DNA of 45,573 nt from Clostridia bacterium. GTDB taxonomy: Bacteria; Bacillota; Clostridia; Christensenellales; CAG-138. A program made the translations under genes and the position numbers. Positions 9,542 through 18,609 of this stretch are shown piece by piece. The stretch lies in contig JAUNBM010000014.1 of NCBI GenBank assembly GCA_030527115.1, positions 1-45,573 on the forward strand, in the 5' to 3' direction. The number at the start of each line of letters is the position of its first letter. Positions within the stretch are counted from its first letter, which is position 1. Under the pieces are notes generated by a model. The model had not been told where the DNA came from, ran no database searches, and saw only the letters and a list, made by a program, of their open reading frames with translations.

Positions 9542-10531
9542 TTATTGTTTTTTAAGCTCCTCGATGAGCTTTGGCACGATCACATTGACGTCGCCAACGA
9601 TTCCCAAATCCGCAACGTCGAATATCGGGGCTGACGCGTCCTTATTTATCGCGACGATGTAGTCGCTCTCCTCCATGCCCGCGAGATGCTGGATAGCTCC
9701 CGAAATTCCGCAGGCGAAATACAGCTTGGGATGGACGGTTTTTCCCGTCTGTCCAACCTGTCTCGACTGGGGCATCCAGCCCGCATCCACGGCGGCTCTC
9801 GAAGCCGAAACCTCGCCCTTCAAAAGCCGGGCAAGCTCGTTGAGCATATCGATCCTTTCGGGCGAACCCATGCCGCGTCCTCCCGAAACCAGCGCTTTGG
9901 CGTCGGTTATATCGACGTCCTTTTTCTCGCCCTTTATGACCGAGAGAATCTTTACCCTGCGCTCGCTCTCCCCTATCCGGGGCTCAAACTCGATTATTTC
10001 GCCCGTCCTCTCGAAGTCCGGCTCCAGCGCCTGCATCACGCCCGGGCGCACCGTCGCCATTTCGGGACGGTGGTTTTTGCAGACTATCGTCGCCATGATG
10101 TTGCCGCCGAACGCCGGCCGCGTCATCAAAAGCAGTCCGGTTTCCGGCTCAATCTCCAGCTTGGTGCAGTCGGCGGTAAGCCCGGTATGGCACATGCACG
10201 ACACCCTGGGCGCCAGATCCCTGCCTATCGCCGTCGCTCCGAAAAGCACGATCTCCGGCTCATATTCCTTGACTATTTCAAACAAAACCTTCGCATAGGG
10301 CGCGGTCAGATACTCCGAAAGCTCCTGATGCTCCCCGACGATAACCTTGTCCGCTCCGGAGCGAATCAGCGTTTGAGCCTTGTTGACGATTCCGTTTCCG
10401 CCCAAAAGCACCCCGTAGACTTCCTGTCCTAAGACCGCCGCCAGCTCCCGCGCCTTACCCAACAGCTCCAGCGAGACCTTTTGAATCGCTCCGTCGCGCT
10501 GTTCGCAAAATACAAAGATATTTCTGCTCAT
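9542..10531 (-). CDS. etfA: electron transfer flavoprotein, alpha subunit
   Basis: FAD-binding subunit of ETF, 329 residues, cytosolic. The C-terminal FAD domain shows [10 protein letters not shown], the [24 protein letters not shown] signature region and [20 protein letters not shown]. It pairs with EtfB, encoded 12 nt upstream, and with the acyl-CoA dehydrogenase two genes earlier. In lysine fermenters and butyrate formers such a trio often makes an electron-bifurcating complex (crotonyl-CoA reduction coupled to ferredoxin reduction by NADH). Whether this one bifurcates cannot be decided by eye. It starts after GGAGGGCGAAGGA. Confidence 0.95.
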   Translation of the reverse strand: MSRNIFVFCEQRDGAIQKVSLELLGKARELAAVLGQEVYGVLLGGNGIVNKAQTLIRSGADKVIVGEHQELSEYLTAPYAKVLFEIVKEYEPEIVLFGATAIGRDLAPRVSCMCHTGLTADCTKLEIEPETGLLLMTRPAFGGNIMATIVCKNHRPEMATVRPGVMQALEPDFERTGEIIEFEPRIGESERRVKILSVIKGEKKDVDITDAKALVSGGRGMGSPERIDMLNELARLLKGEVSASRAAVDAGWMPQSRQVGQTGKTVHPKLYFACGISGAIQHLAGMEESDYIVAINKDASAPIFDVADLGIVGDVNVIVPKLIEELKKQ

Positions 10532-10543
10532 TCCTTCGCCCTC

Positions 10544-11335
10544 CTAAATAAGGTTTTTCGCACGGAGCCTGCTGACGATTGCCAAAACCGCCTCTTCCGG
10601 CTCAAGCTCAAGCTTCTCGCCCTTGCCCTTGGGTTGCTTGGTAAAGCTCTGCTTAACGTTGGTCGGCGAGCCCTTGAGTCCTATGTTGGCTACGTCGATA
10701 TCCTCTTTTAGATCCTCAAAGGTGAGCCGCCGGACTTCCTTCTCCCGATAGGCTTCAAATACCCCCGAAACGCTCATGTAGCGCGGCTTGTTAAGCTCGC
10801 TCAGCGCGGTAAGCACGCAGGGCAGTTCAACCTCGAGCAGGTGATACCTGTCCTCGAACTGGCGCTTTAAAACGAGCTTGTTCCCGCTGATTCGCTCGAT
10901 GCCCTCAACATAGCTCACCTGCGGAAGATCTAAGTGTTGCGCTATCTGCGGGCCGACCTGCGCGGTGTCGCCGTCTATCGCCTGTCTGCCGCAGATTATG
11001 AGATCGAACCCGATTTTCCTTATCGCGACCGAGAGGGTATAGGAGGTCGCCCAGGTGTCCGCGCCTCCAAACGCCCTGTCCGTTACGAGGTACGCCTCGT
11101 CCGCGCCCATAGCGAGCGCCTCCCTGAGCGCAACGTCCGCCTGAGACGGGCCCATCGAAACGACCGCCACAGTTCCGCCCGCTTGTTCTTTGATTCTAAG
11201 CGCCGCTTCCAAACCCGCCTTATCGTCGGGGTTGATTATGGAGGGCACTCCCTCCCTTATCAGAGTTCCTTTCACCGGATCCAGCTTCACCTCGGTGGTG
11301 TCGGGAACCTGTTTGATGCAAACGACTATTCTCAT
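10544..11335 (-). CDS. etfB: electron transfer flavoprotein, beta subunit
   Basis: EtfB of 263 residues, with the expected opening MRIVVCIKQVPDT and the family segment CGRQAIDGDTAQVGPQIAQHL near residue 125. Bifurcating EtfB proteins bind a second FAD here, and the retained DGDTAQVG loop is compatible with that, though not proof. The ribosome binding site GGAGG lies a few bases upstream. It is placed between the acyl-CoA dehydrogenase gene and etfA, the standard bcd-etfBA order, which supports a single reductase complex acting on the crotonyl-CoA made by Kal. Confidence 0.95.
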   Translation of the reverse strand: MRIVVCIKQVPDTTEVKLDPVKGTLIREGVPSIINPDDKAGLEAALRIKEQAGGTVAVVSMGPSQADVALREALAMGADEAYLVTDRAFGGADTWATSYTLSVAIRKIGFDLIICGRQAIDGDTAQVGPQIAQHLDLPQVSYVEGIERISGNKLVLKRQFEDRYHLLEVELPCVLTALSELNKPRYMSVSGVFEAYREKEVRRLTFEDLKEDIDVANIGLKGSPTNVKQSFTKQPKGKGEKLELEPEEAVLAIVSRLRAKNLI

Positions 11336-11345
11336 TGACTTCCTC

Positions 11346-12488
11346 CTAATTGACCTTCAAGGCGCTTGCGATTACCATCCTTTGCACCTCGGAAGTCCCC
11401 TCGTAGATTTCGGTTATCTTCGCGTCCCGCATCATGCGCTCAACGGGATACTCCCTCGTATAGCCGTAGCCGCCGAATAGCTGAACGCAACGCTGGGTAA
11501 CGAAGGTCGCCGTCTCGGACGCGAACAGCTTCGCCATCGCCGCCTCCGTGCCGTATGCCGCCCCGGAGTCCTTCTTCAGCGCCGCCGAATAAACGAGCCA
11601 CTTTGCCGCCTCGATGCGGGTATGCATATCGGCTATCGAAAACTGCGTGTTCTGGAACTGGGATATCCTCCTGCCAAACTGCTTGCGCTCCTTGACATAG
11701 CGCACGGTTTCGTCCAGCGCGCCTTCGGCTATGCCGAGCGCCTGCGCCGCTATGCCTATCCTGCCGCCGTCCAGAGTTTTTAGGGCTATCCCATAGCCCT
11801 TGCCCTCCGCGCCCAGCAAATTTGTCCTGGGCACGATGCAGTTCTCCATTATCAGCTCGCAGGTTGACGAGCCGCGGATTCCCATCTTCTTCTCCTCGCG
11901 CCCTATCTTAAAGCCCTCAAAGCCCTTTTCAACGATGAACGCCGAGATTCCGCGCGTTCCCAGGCTCTTATCGGTCATGGCGAAGATTACGAACACCTCC
12001 GCGTGCCCCGCGTTCGTGATAAAGATTTTGCTTCCGTTCAGGATATAGTTGTCCCCGTCCAAAATCGCGCGGGTCTGCTGGGCGGAGGCGTCGGTTCCCG
12101 CATTCGGCTCGGTAAGTCCAAAAGCGCCCACCTTTTTGCCTGAGAGCAGGTCGGGCAGGTATCTTTGCTTCTGCTCCTCCGTACCGAAGGCGAATATCGG
12201 ATGACAGCACAGCGAGGTATGCGCCGAAACCACAACCCCCGTAGTGCCGCAAACCTTGCTCAGCTCCTCCACCGCCATGATGTAGGCGAGCGTATCGCCA
12301 CCCTGTCCTCCGTATTCCTTGGGGAAAGGGATTCCCATGAACCCGAAGCGTCCGAGCTTTTCCACCGTCTCAACGGGGAAGCGCTCCTGCTCGTCGATTT
12401 CAGCCGCTAACGGCTTTACCTCGTTCTCCGCGAAGCTTTGGTACATCGTCTTTAAAAGCGAATGCTCCTGTGTCAGCTCAAAATTCAT
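11346..12488 (-). CDS. bcd: butyryl-CoA dehydrogenase (acyl-CoA dehydrogenase)
   Basis: FAD acyl-CoA dehydrogenase of 380 residues that would reduce crotonyl-CoA to butyryl-CoA with EtfAB. Visible features are the FAD-binding AFGLTEPNAGTDA and FITNAGHAEVFVIF segments, and the catalytic Glu in the C-terminal ITEIYEGTSEVQRMVIA. The start is the ATG at 12488 (MNFELTQEHSLLK), with AAAGGAGG upstream. It overlaps the 3' end of kamE by 11 bases, so the longer frame back to 12593 is not used. The operon position points to short-chain (C4) substrates. Confidence 0.95.
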   Translation of the reverse strand: MNFELTQEHSLLKTMYQSFAENEVKPLAAEIDEQERFPVETVEKLGRFGFMGIPFPKEYGGQGGDTLAYIMAVEELSKVCGTTGVVVSAHTSLCCHPIFAFGTEEQKQRYLPDLLSGKKVGAFGLTEPNAGTDASAQQTRAILDGDNYILNGSKIFITNAGHAEVFVIFAMTDKSLGTRGISAFIVEKGFEGFKIGREEKKMGIRGSSTCELIMENCIVPRTNLLGAEGKGYGIALKTLDGGRIGIAAQALGIAEGALDETVRYVKERKQFGRRISQFQNTQFSIADMHTRIEAAKWLVYSAALKKDSGAAYGTEAAMAKLFASETATFVTQRCVQLFGGYGYTREYPVERMMRDAKITEIYEGTSEVQRMVIASALKVN

Positions 12489-13272
12489 TGTTCCTCCTTT
12501 TGACCATCTCGACGACCGCGAATGAAGCGCAGTCCTCAGCATATTTATTCGGCCCGAACCCCGCGTCAAAGCCCAGTTCCTTTGCAAGCTCATGGGTTAT
12601 GCGCGCCCCTCCGCAAATCACGACAAAGCGCTTTCTAAGCCCTTCCGCCTCCAAAAGCTCGATCAGATTTGTAAGATTCTGTATGTGAACGTCCTTCTGC
12701 GTGACCGTTTGAGAAACGAGCAGAACGTCGGCGTTCAGCTCGACCGCCCTTTGGATGAAATCTTCGTTTTCGACCTGCGCGCCGAGATTGTAAGCCTCGA
12801 TCATCTCATAGCGCTCCAGCCCGTAATGGCCTGCGAAACCCTTGCGGTTCATTATCGCGTCGATGCCCACCGTATGTGCGTCGGTTCCCGTTGACGCGCC
12901 CACCATAACCACCTTGCGCCCGATATTCTCACGGATAAAATCGTTGATCTCCTCCATCGACATAACGTCGTTTTCAACCGTAGCCACGCTGAGATTGTCG
13001 TAATCCACCGTGTAGGGGCAGGAGCCGTAGACGACATAGAAGGTGAACTCCTTATCCAGGGTCTTTGCGCAGGCGACGTTGGGCTCCAAAATCCCCATCT
13101 GGCGCGCCAGCGCCCTCGCCGCCTCCACGCCCTTGTCATCGTTGCGCACCGGAAGCGTAAAGGAGAGCTGAACCTTGCCGTCGTTCATCGTATCGCCGTA
13201 TGCCTTTATCCGGCTCAAATCCAAGGTCTTATCGAAGTCCTTAGCGCTCATATCATAGAGTCCGCCGCTCAT
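12478..13272 (-). CDS. kamE: lysine 5,6-aminomutase, beta (B12-binding) subunit
   Basis: Small subunit (264 residues) of the adenosylcobalamin- and PLP-dependent mutase that converts beta-lysine to 3,5-diaminohexanoate, also acting on D-lysine. The cobalamin motif DxHxxG is seen as TDAHTVG, with the cobalt-ligand histidine at residue 133. Lys144 in MNRKG corresponds to the PLP-binding lysine known from characterised homologues. It starts with an ATGA overlap with kamD and overlaps bcd at its end, showing strong coupling. A reactivating chaperone gene (KamB/KamC type) is not adjacent. Confidence 0.96.
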   Translation of the reverse strand: MSGGLYDMSAKDFDKTLDLSRIKAYGDTMNDGKVQLSFTLPVRNDDKGVEAARALARQMGILEPNVACAKTLDKEFTFYVVYGSCPYTVDYDNLSVATVENDVMSMEEINDFIRENIGRKVVMVGASTGTDAHTVGIDAIMNRKGFAGHYGLERYEMIEAYNLGAQVENEDFIQRAVELNADVLLVSQTVTQKDVHIQNLTNLIELLEAEGLRKRFVVICGGARITHELAKELGFDAGFGPNKYAEDCASFAVVEMVKRRNNEF

Positions 13273-14828
13273 TTCCCCGCTCCTCCCTTCATAAGTTCGA
13301 TAAACGGGTTCAAATAGCCCGCCGCCTTGCTCACAACGCCCGCCAGACCCTTGCCTCCGTTGCGCCCGCGCTTGATATCGGCAAAGACTCCGCGCTCCAA
13401 AGCGGCGAACAGCCCTATCTCCTCCATCTGCGAGAGCAATTCGGCGGCTTTTTTAAGCACCTCGTTGGCCCTCGTTTCCATTATGCCGCCCTCCTTGAAG
13501 CTTATCTCGTCGCCCAGATGCCGCATCGTAGTAAAGATATACTGCGCGTTTTCGATAGCTAAGGCACGGTCGGACATAAACGGCGTGTGTATGGCCTCGG
13601 TGAGCATTCCGAGCAGATGAATCCGCTGGTTGGTGGTCACCGTCACCATGTTGAACAGCGCGTCCTGGACGTGTCCTTTGAAGATATTGCCGGTCATGAA
13701 CTTCGTCGGCGGCATATATTTCAGCGGCGCGCGCGGGAAGATCTCCCTCGCCATCTGCGCCTGCGCAAGCTCATAGAGGAAGCCGTCCTCAACCTGCGGG
13801 TCTATCTCAAAGGCGTGTCCCAGCCCCTGCTGTTCCTCCCTCAGCCCCGCGCAAAGCGCGAACTGCTCGTTTAAAAACTGGGAGGCAAGCACGGTATGCG
13901 CCTCCTCAACGGCGTCTGCCGTAGTCAAATAGTTATCCTCGCCCGTGTTGATTATAACCCCCGCGAACGAATTGATAACCCGTGAAAAATACTGGTCGAT
14001 AAGCGTGCGTTGCATATTGATATCGCGGAACAGGATGCCGTACAGCGCGTCGTTGAGCATAACGTCGAGCCTTTCCAGCGCGCCCATAGCCGCAATCTCG
14101 GGCATGCACAGCCCCGAACAGTAGTTGCAAAGCCGTATATAGCGCCTCTGCTCCGCTCCCACCTCGTCCAGCGCCGCCCGCATCAGCTTAAAGTTCTCCT
14201 GCGTGGCGTAGGTTCCTCCAAAGCCCTCCGTTGTCGCCCCATACGGCACATAATCCAAAAGGCTCTGCCCGGTCGTCCGAATCACCGCGATAACATCGGC
14301 TCCCTGCTTCGCCGCCGCCTTCGCCTGCGTTATATCCTCATAGATGTTGCCCGTCGCAACGATAACGTAGATCAGCGGCCCTTCCTTGTCGCCGTATTCC
14401 GACAAAAGCGCCTCGCGCTTGGCAACGTTGCCCGCGATAAAGTCCGCCGCCGCCTTCGCCACCGGCTCGATATGCGCCCTGATCTCCTCGATCGAATGCG
14501 GCTTTAAGGCGGTTAAATCCAGCTCGCCCCTGTCGATTGCCTCCGCAATCCGCATCGGGCTCCGCCCCGTTTCCGCCATCGCGTTGCCGATGAAATATGC
14601 CGCGCCAAAGGATAGCACGCCCTTCTCATAGAGATGTTCAACCACCACGTTGGGAAGCGGAACCTCCACGGAATTGACTCCGTCGATCCCCAGCAGGCGG
14701 CATACGGCGCGCTCGACCGCAACGGTGGTATGTCCGTCGATAAAGCTCTGGGTATCGAGGGCTATCCTCCTTGCGCTTTCCCTCGCCCTGTCAACCAGGG
14801 CGGTGTTCAAATGAAGCTTCGACTCCAT
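13269..14828 (-). CDS. kamD: lysine 5,6-aminomutase, alpha subunit
   Basis: Large TIM-barrel subunit, 519 residues, matching the usual size of about 516. It opens MESKLHLNTALVDRARESA and contains the conserved IRTTGQSLLDYVPYGATTEGFGGTY region that binds PLP and the cofactor ends. Together with KamE it forms the B12 mutase. The start at ATG 14828 has AGGAGG just upstream; a longer frame back to 14966 lies within kamA. It is the fifth gene of the operon and follows kamA by 8 bases, as expected for consecutive steps. Confidence 0.96.
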   Translation of the reverse strand: MESKLHLNTALVDRARESARRIALDTQSFIDGHTTVAVERAVCRLLGIDGVNSVEVPLPNVVVEHLYEKGVLSFGAAYFIGNAMAETGRSPMRIAEAIDRGELDLTALKPHSIEEIRAHIEPVAKAAADFIAGNVAKREALLSEYGDKEGPLIYVIVATGNIYEDITQAKAAAKQGADVIAVIRTTGQSLLDYVPYGATTEGFGGTYATQENFKLMRAALDEVGAEQRRYIRLCNYCSGLCMPEIAAMGALERLDVMLNDALYGILFRDINMQRTLIDQYFSRVINSFAGVIINTGEDNYLTTADAVEEAHTVLASQFLNEQFALCAGLREEQQGLGHAFEIDPQVEDGFLYELAQAQMAREIFPRAPLKYMPPTKFMTGNIFKGHVQDALFNMVTVTTNQRIHLLGMLTEAIHTPFMSDRALAIENAQYIFTTMRHLGDEISFKEGGIMETRANEVLKKAAELLSQMEEIGLFAALERGVFADIKRGRNGGKGLAGVVSKAAGYLNPFIELMKGGAGK

Positions 14829-14836
14829 CTTGCCTC

Positions 14837-16090
14837 CTAATCGTGATGATTTCTCTTGTTCCGCTGTAAGCCCTCCGGCTCCATCGAGAGCCTTACTCCC
14901 TGCTCCAGTCCCGCAACTCCGATAAGCTCCGCCTTCCGTTCGCCCCTGCATACCTCGCAGTTGCAACGCTGTTGGTAGTGCTTGGGCTCGGTATAGGTCG
15001 TGATAACCCCCTCAAAGTTGCGAAGCACGACGCGGTTTGGAGACTGGGAGACTATGTAATTGGGCATAACCGGCGTCTTTCCTCCGCCGCCCGGAGCGTC
15101 CACCACGAAGGTGGGCACAGCGAAGCCGGAGGTGTGGCCGCGCAGGGCTTCGATTATCTCGACTCCCTTGCTTACCGGCGTTCTAAAATGCTCCAGCCCC
15201 ATCGAAAGATCGCATTGATAGATATAATAGGGCCGGACGCGAATCTTCACCAGCTCATGCACGAGCTTTTTCATGACGTGAACGCAGTCGTTCACCCCCG
15301 CCAGCAACACGCTCTGGTTTCCGAGCGGGATTCCGGCGTCCGCCAGCCGCGCGCAAGCCGCCGCCGACTCCTCCGTTATCTCGTTCGGGTGGTTGAAATG
15401 CGTGTTCAGCCAAAACGGATGATACTTTTTGAGCATATCGCAAAGCTCTTTTGTGATGCGCTGGGGCATAACGACCGGAGTTCTCGTGCCGAGACGGATT
15501 ATCTCGACATGAGGGATCGCCCTCAGCTTCTTTAAGATGCCCTCCAGTATCTCATCCGAGAGCATGAGCGCGTCGCCGCCCGAGAGCAATACGTCGCGCA
15601 CCTCCTCGTGCTCGCGCACATAGTCGATGCAACGGTCGATCTTCTCCATCGCCAGCGCGCAGTCGCGCTGTCCCGCAAAACGCCGCCGGGTGCAATGCCG
15701 GCAATACATCGAGCATTGATCCGTAACCAGCAACAGCACCCTGTCGGGATAGCGGTGCGTAAGCCCGGGGACGGGCGAATCGGAATCCTCGTGCAACGGA
15801 TCGACTAAATCCGCCGAGGACTGATACAGCTCCAACGCGGTGGGGATTGCCTGACGGCGAATCGGATCCAACGGGTCTGAAGGGTCTATCAGCGACAGAT
15901 AATAGGGAGTTATCGCCATTCTGAGCGTCTTTAAGCACTCCTTGACCCCGTTTTCCTCATCGGGCGTTAGCTCAACATATTTGTTAAGCTCCTCAAGGCT
16001 CTCGATCCGGTTCCTTACCTGCCAATGCCAATCGTTCCATTGCTCGTCGGGAACGTTGGGAAAGAGGCGGTTTTTTATCACGGAGTTCAT
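14837..16090 (-). CDS. kamA: L-lysine 2,3-aminomutase
   Basis: Radical-SAM, PLP-dependent enzyme that converts L-lysine to L-beta-lysine, the first pathway step. The cluster motif CSMYCRHC has its cysteines at residues 126, 130 and 133, one position away from those of the Clostridium subterminale enzyme as I recall it. The PLP lysine fits K338 in DAPGGGGKTP. The C-terminal CNCEVCRGE resembles the zinc-binding cysteines of the family. The length is 417 residues. The start at 16090 (MNSVIKNRLF) is chosen because GGGAGGGCAGG precedes it; an upstream ATG at 16120 is less likely. EpmB-like or glutamate 2,3-aminomutases are related, but the operon settles the role. Confidence 0.96.
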   Translation of the reverse strand: MNSVIKNRLFPNVPDEQWNDWHWQVRNRIESLEELNKYVELTPDEENGVKECLKTLRMAITPYYLSLIDPSDPLDPIRRQAIPTALELYQSSADLVDPLHEDSDSPVPGLTHRYPDRVLLLVTDQCSMYCRHCTRRRFAGQRDCALAMEKIDRCIDYVREHEEVRDVLLSGGDALMLSDEILEGILKKLRAIPHVEIIRLGTRTPVVMPQRITKELCDMLKKYHPFWLNTHFNHPNEITEESAAACARLADAGIPLGNQSVLLAGVNDCVHVMKKLVHELVKIRVRPYYIYQCDLSMGLEHFRTPVSKGVEIIEALRGHTSGFAVPTFVVDAPGGGGKTPVMPNYIVSQSPNRVVLRNFEGVITTYTEPKHYQQRCNCEVCRGERKAELIGVAGLEQGVRLSMEPEGLQRNKRNHHD

Positions 16091-16100
16091 CCTGCCCTCC

Positions 16101-17141
16101 CTAAACATACTTTTCGTCAAACAGCTTGCGAAGCTTCGGGCTTTCGCGCAGAACGTTCAAGGTGATATCCGCATGGTCGCGGGTATAGCCGTTGCCCACT
16201 ATCATATTAACGTCCTTGCCGATTCCCTCCGCTCCGAGCGCCGCCTTTGTGAAGCTGGTCGCCATCGAGAAGAAATAAACGATTCCATCGTCCCTTACGG
16301 GCAAAATAGCGCTCATCTCACAGCTCTCAACATTGACGCAGGAGATCGACACATCGTATTCCCTGCCGCCGTTGGCTTCGAGCGCCGCCTCTAAAACCGC
16401 CACCGGTTCGGTTGCGGAAGCCACTATCACTTTATGATATACGCCGAGCTCCATCAAAGCTTCGACCTGCTTGGGATTTCTAACGACTCCGACGACGTTG
16501 CCGTTTTTGCCAACCTTCTTCATCGCCTCATAGCCGCAGAGAACTCCCGACTTGCCGTTGGCGCCGAGTATCAGAACGGAATCCCCCTCCTTCGGCAACT
16601 TCCGCGCCTGAGCGGGCGCGCCCGCAACGTCCAGCGCCGCCAGCGCCAGCGCCTCAGACATATCCTCGGGCAGCTTGGCATAGATGCCGCTCTCAAACAG
16701 CACCGCCTGACCCTCGATATCCACTCGGTCGATTTCCTTGTGAATCGCCAGAATTTTATCAATCCTGAGCGGAGTCAGCGACAGCGAAACCAGCGAGGCG
16801 ATCTTGTCGCCCACCTTCAAATCGCGATCCTGCAGATCCTCGCCTATATAGGCGACCCTGCCGATAAACATTCCGCCTGAGCCGGTGACGGGATTCTGCT
16901 GCTTGCCCCGCTCAGCGACGATGCCCATTATCATCTCGCCTATCTTCCGCTCGTCGCCGCCGCAGGCCTGTTCAATCTGCGTGAACGAAGCCGAATCAAT
17001 GTTCAGCGATATGACGTCGCAGATAATCTCGTTGGAATAGCGCTTGCTCATATCGTTGTCGATCCTGTACGCCGCCTGCGTCAATACTCCCTTGGGCTCG
17101 ATAACCCTGTGTGTGCCGTATTTGTTTCCCTTGATTGCCAT
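16101..17141 (-). CDS. kdd: L-erythro-3,5-diaminohexanoate dehydrogenase
   Basis: NAD(P)-dependent oxidative deaminase that makes 3-keto-5-aminohexanoate and ammonia from 3,5-diaminohexanoate. It has 346 residues, starting MAIKGNKYGTHRVIEPKGVL, a strong Kdd opening. The nucleotide-binding loop is ILGANGKSGVLCGYEAMKKV near residue 178. The start at 17141 has GGAGAAG upstream. It lies between kce and kamA. The family is essentially confined to lysine fermenters, so the assignment is secure in this context. Confidence 0.95.
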   Translation of the reverse strand: MAIKGNKYGTHRVIEPKGVLTQAAYRIDNDMSKRYSNEIICDVISLNIDSASFTQIEQACGGDERKIGEMIMGIVAERGKQQNPVTGSGGMFIGRVAYIGEDLQDRDLKVGDKIASLVSLSLTPLRIDKILAIHKEIDRVDIEGQAVLFESGIYAKLPEDMSEALALAALDVAGAPAQARKLPKEGDSVLILGANGKSGVLCGYEAMKKVGKNGNVVGVVRNPKQVEALMELGVYHKVIVASATEPVAVLEAALEANGGREYDVSISCVNVESCEMSAILPVRDDGIVYFFSMATSFTKAALGAEGIGKDVNMIVGNGYTRDHADITLNVLRESPKLRKLFDEKYV

Positions 17142-17162
17142 AAACTTCTCCTCCAATATTTA

Positions 17163-17984
17163 TTAATGTCTAAGTCCCAATATCTCTCTTGCCTCGTTGG
17201 GGCTGGCTATCTCCCTGCCCAGCTCCTTTGCAAGTCGAACGACCTTTTCAACCAGTTCTCCGTTGCTCTTTGCCAAAACGCCCTTTGAAAGATACACGTT
17301 GTCCTCAAAGCCAACCCTGACGTGGCCGCCCATCAAAATGCCCATCACCGCCATCGGAAACTCGCATCTGCCCACTCCTGCCACCGTCCAGGTTGCGTCG
17401 TGGGGGATGCTGTTCGCCATGAACAGCAGGTCGCGGGGCGTGCCGGAGATGCCTCCGTTTACTCCCATAACGAAGTCGAAATGCATCGGCGCTTTGATAT
17501 GGCCCTTGCGGTGCAACCGAAGCGCCATGTCGATCATGCCCTTGTCGAACACCTCGATTTCCGGCTTGATTTTTAGCTCGTTCATCCTGGTGGCAAAATC
17601 AATTATCATGTTCTCGGTGTTGATGAAGATTTCATCGCCCCCGAAGTTACAGGTTCCGCAATCGAGCGTCGCCATCTCGGGCAAGAGCCGGATCGGTTGC
17701 AGGCGCTCGTCGTTGCTCATCCCAACCGCGCCGCCCGTCGAAGGCTGGATGATCACGTCGGGACAGCGTTCTTGAATGGCTTTAATGCACTCTGCAAACC
17801 TCGCCTCGCTCTGCGTCGGAGTGCCGTCGTCCTCGCGAACGTGAAGATGGATTATCGAGGCTCCCGCCCTGTACGCGCTCTCGGCCTCCCTCGCAATCTC
17901 CTCCACGGTATAGGGAACGGCGGGATTATGCTCCTTGGTGACCTCCGCTCCGCAGATGCAAGCGGTTATTATCAGCTTCTCCAT
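17163..17984 (-). CDS. kce: 3-keto-5-aminohexanoate cleavage enzyme
   Basis: BKACE-family zinc enzyme (formerly DUF849), 273 residues. It joins 3-keto-5-aminohexanoate with acetyl-CoA and releases acetoacetate and 3-aminobutyryl-CoA. Zinc-site histidines are seen in SIIHLHVREDDGTPTQS near residue 46, and the family segments PSTGGAVGMSNDERL and MGGHVRVGFEDNVYLSKG are intact. The ATG at 17984 is preferred over a GTG two codons earlier, because GGAGG lies 8 nt before the ATG but only 2 nt before the GTG. It begins almost on the kal stop. Confidence 0.96.
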   Translation of the reverse strand: MEKLIITACICGAEVTKEHNPAVPYTVEEIAREAESAYRAGASIIHLHVREDDGTPTQSEARFAECIKAIQERCPDVIIQPSTGGAVGMSNDERLQPIRLLPEMATLDCGTCNFGGDEIFINTENMIIDFATRMNELKIKPEIEVFDKGMIDMALRLHRKGHIKAPMHFDFVMGVNGGISGTPRDLLFMANSIPHDATWTVAGVGRCEFPMAVMGILMGGHVRVGFEDNVYLSKGVLAKSNGELVEKVVRLAKELGREIASPNEAREILGLRH

Positions 17985-17986
17985 GC

Positions 17987-18370
17987 TCACTGCCTCCTCT
18001 GCTTATCCTTGGGGGTTACGCAGGTTCCGCTGGCGCGGCAAACCACTATGGGCTCGCTCAAAACATCGCAGGCGGAATCCGATATGTCCGGTCGCGGCGC
18101 TATCACCTTGCGCGCCTCGAATACCATCTTGCGCGAGGTATTGCCACAGCTTACAATCTCGCCCACGGCCTCTATGTAGTCCCCCGCATAGACCGGACTT
18201 AAAAACTCCACCGAGTCATAGGCTCTAAACAAGCCCTCGTCGCCGTCGTGCCTTATCAACAACTCCGTAGCCACGTCTCCAAAGAGCTCCAGCATCCTCG
18301 CGCCGTCCACAAGGTTGCCGCCGTAATGCGCATCGTGCGCGCTCATTCTAACCCTGATCATAGTCTCCAT
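17987..18370 (-). CDS. kal: 3-aminobutyryl-CoA ammonia lyase
   Basis: Hot-dog fold lyase of 127 residues that removes ammonia from 3-aminobutyryl-CoA to give crotonyl-CoA. It opens [27 protein letters not shown], and the [16 protein letters not shown] segment is characteristic of Kal. The ATG at 18370 has AGGAGG 8 nt upstream; an internal ATG three codons later is possible. It is the first gene of the lysine operon, directly behind the riboswitch leader and its hairpin, so the whole operon depends on that control region. Confidence 0.95.
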   Translation of the reverse strand: METMIRVRMSAHDAHYGGNLVDGARMLELFGDVATELLIRHDGDEGLFRAYDSVEFLSPVYAGDYIEAVGEIVSCGNTSRKMVFEARKVIAPRPDISDSACDVLSEPIVVCRASGTCVTPKDKQRRQ

Positions 18371-18395
18371 CCGTTTATCCTCCTGTTAATTAAAG

Positions 18396-18423
18396 AAAAC
18401 GCCGCAAAAACCTAAGCGTTTTT
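18396..18423 (-). terminator. terminator-like hairpin in the lysine-operon leader
   Basis: Read on the minus strand, AAAACGC (18422-18416) pairs with GCGTTTT (18402-18396) around a 13-nt loop and is followed by CTTTAATT. It lies between the aptamer and the kal ribosome binding site. Its 5' arm shares bases 18421-18422 with the 3' strand of aptamer helix P1, so the two may compete. The T run is modest. Confidence 0.55.
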
Positions 18424-18592
18424 GTAGCGCATCATCACAAAGAATGACAGTCGCAGACCGCTGAGGCCTGCGCCCAAGAACCGTCCGTCAAGCAAAGCCG
18501 GCTCTTTCGGCGGCGGCACATTCGACTCCGGATAGCTCCGCTTTTCGAGCTGTCGTCCGAAACCTACCTTGCTTACCGCTCCTCTATCAAAG
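18421..18592 (-). ncRNA. lysine riboswitch (L-box) of the lysine fermentation operon
   Basis: The leader matches the lysine-riboswitch layout. Reading the minus strand: helix P1 is CTTTGATAG (18592-18584) with CTACAAA (18427-18421), allowing one bulge. The conserved GATAGAGGAGCG follows, then a long P2 region containing AAGCAAGGTAGG. P3 is GCCGAAAGAGCCG...CGGTTCTTGGGC (18511-18472), where the GCCGAA...TGGC pattern matches the Bacillus subtilis lysC leader as I remember it. P4 is GCAGGCC/GGTCTGC (18471-18453), followed by GACTGTCA and a short P5. The length of about 172 nt is right for the class. The ligand call is strengthened by the downstream lysine catabolic operon. A covariance search was not possible. 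Because the operon degrades lysine, an ON switch is expected. Confidence 0.85.
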
Positions 18593-18609
18593 ATATTTAC
18601 TTCCCCTTT

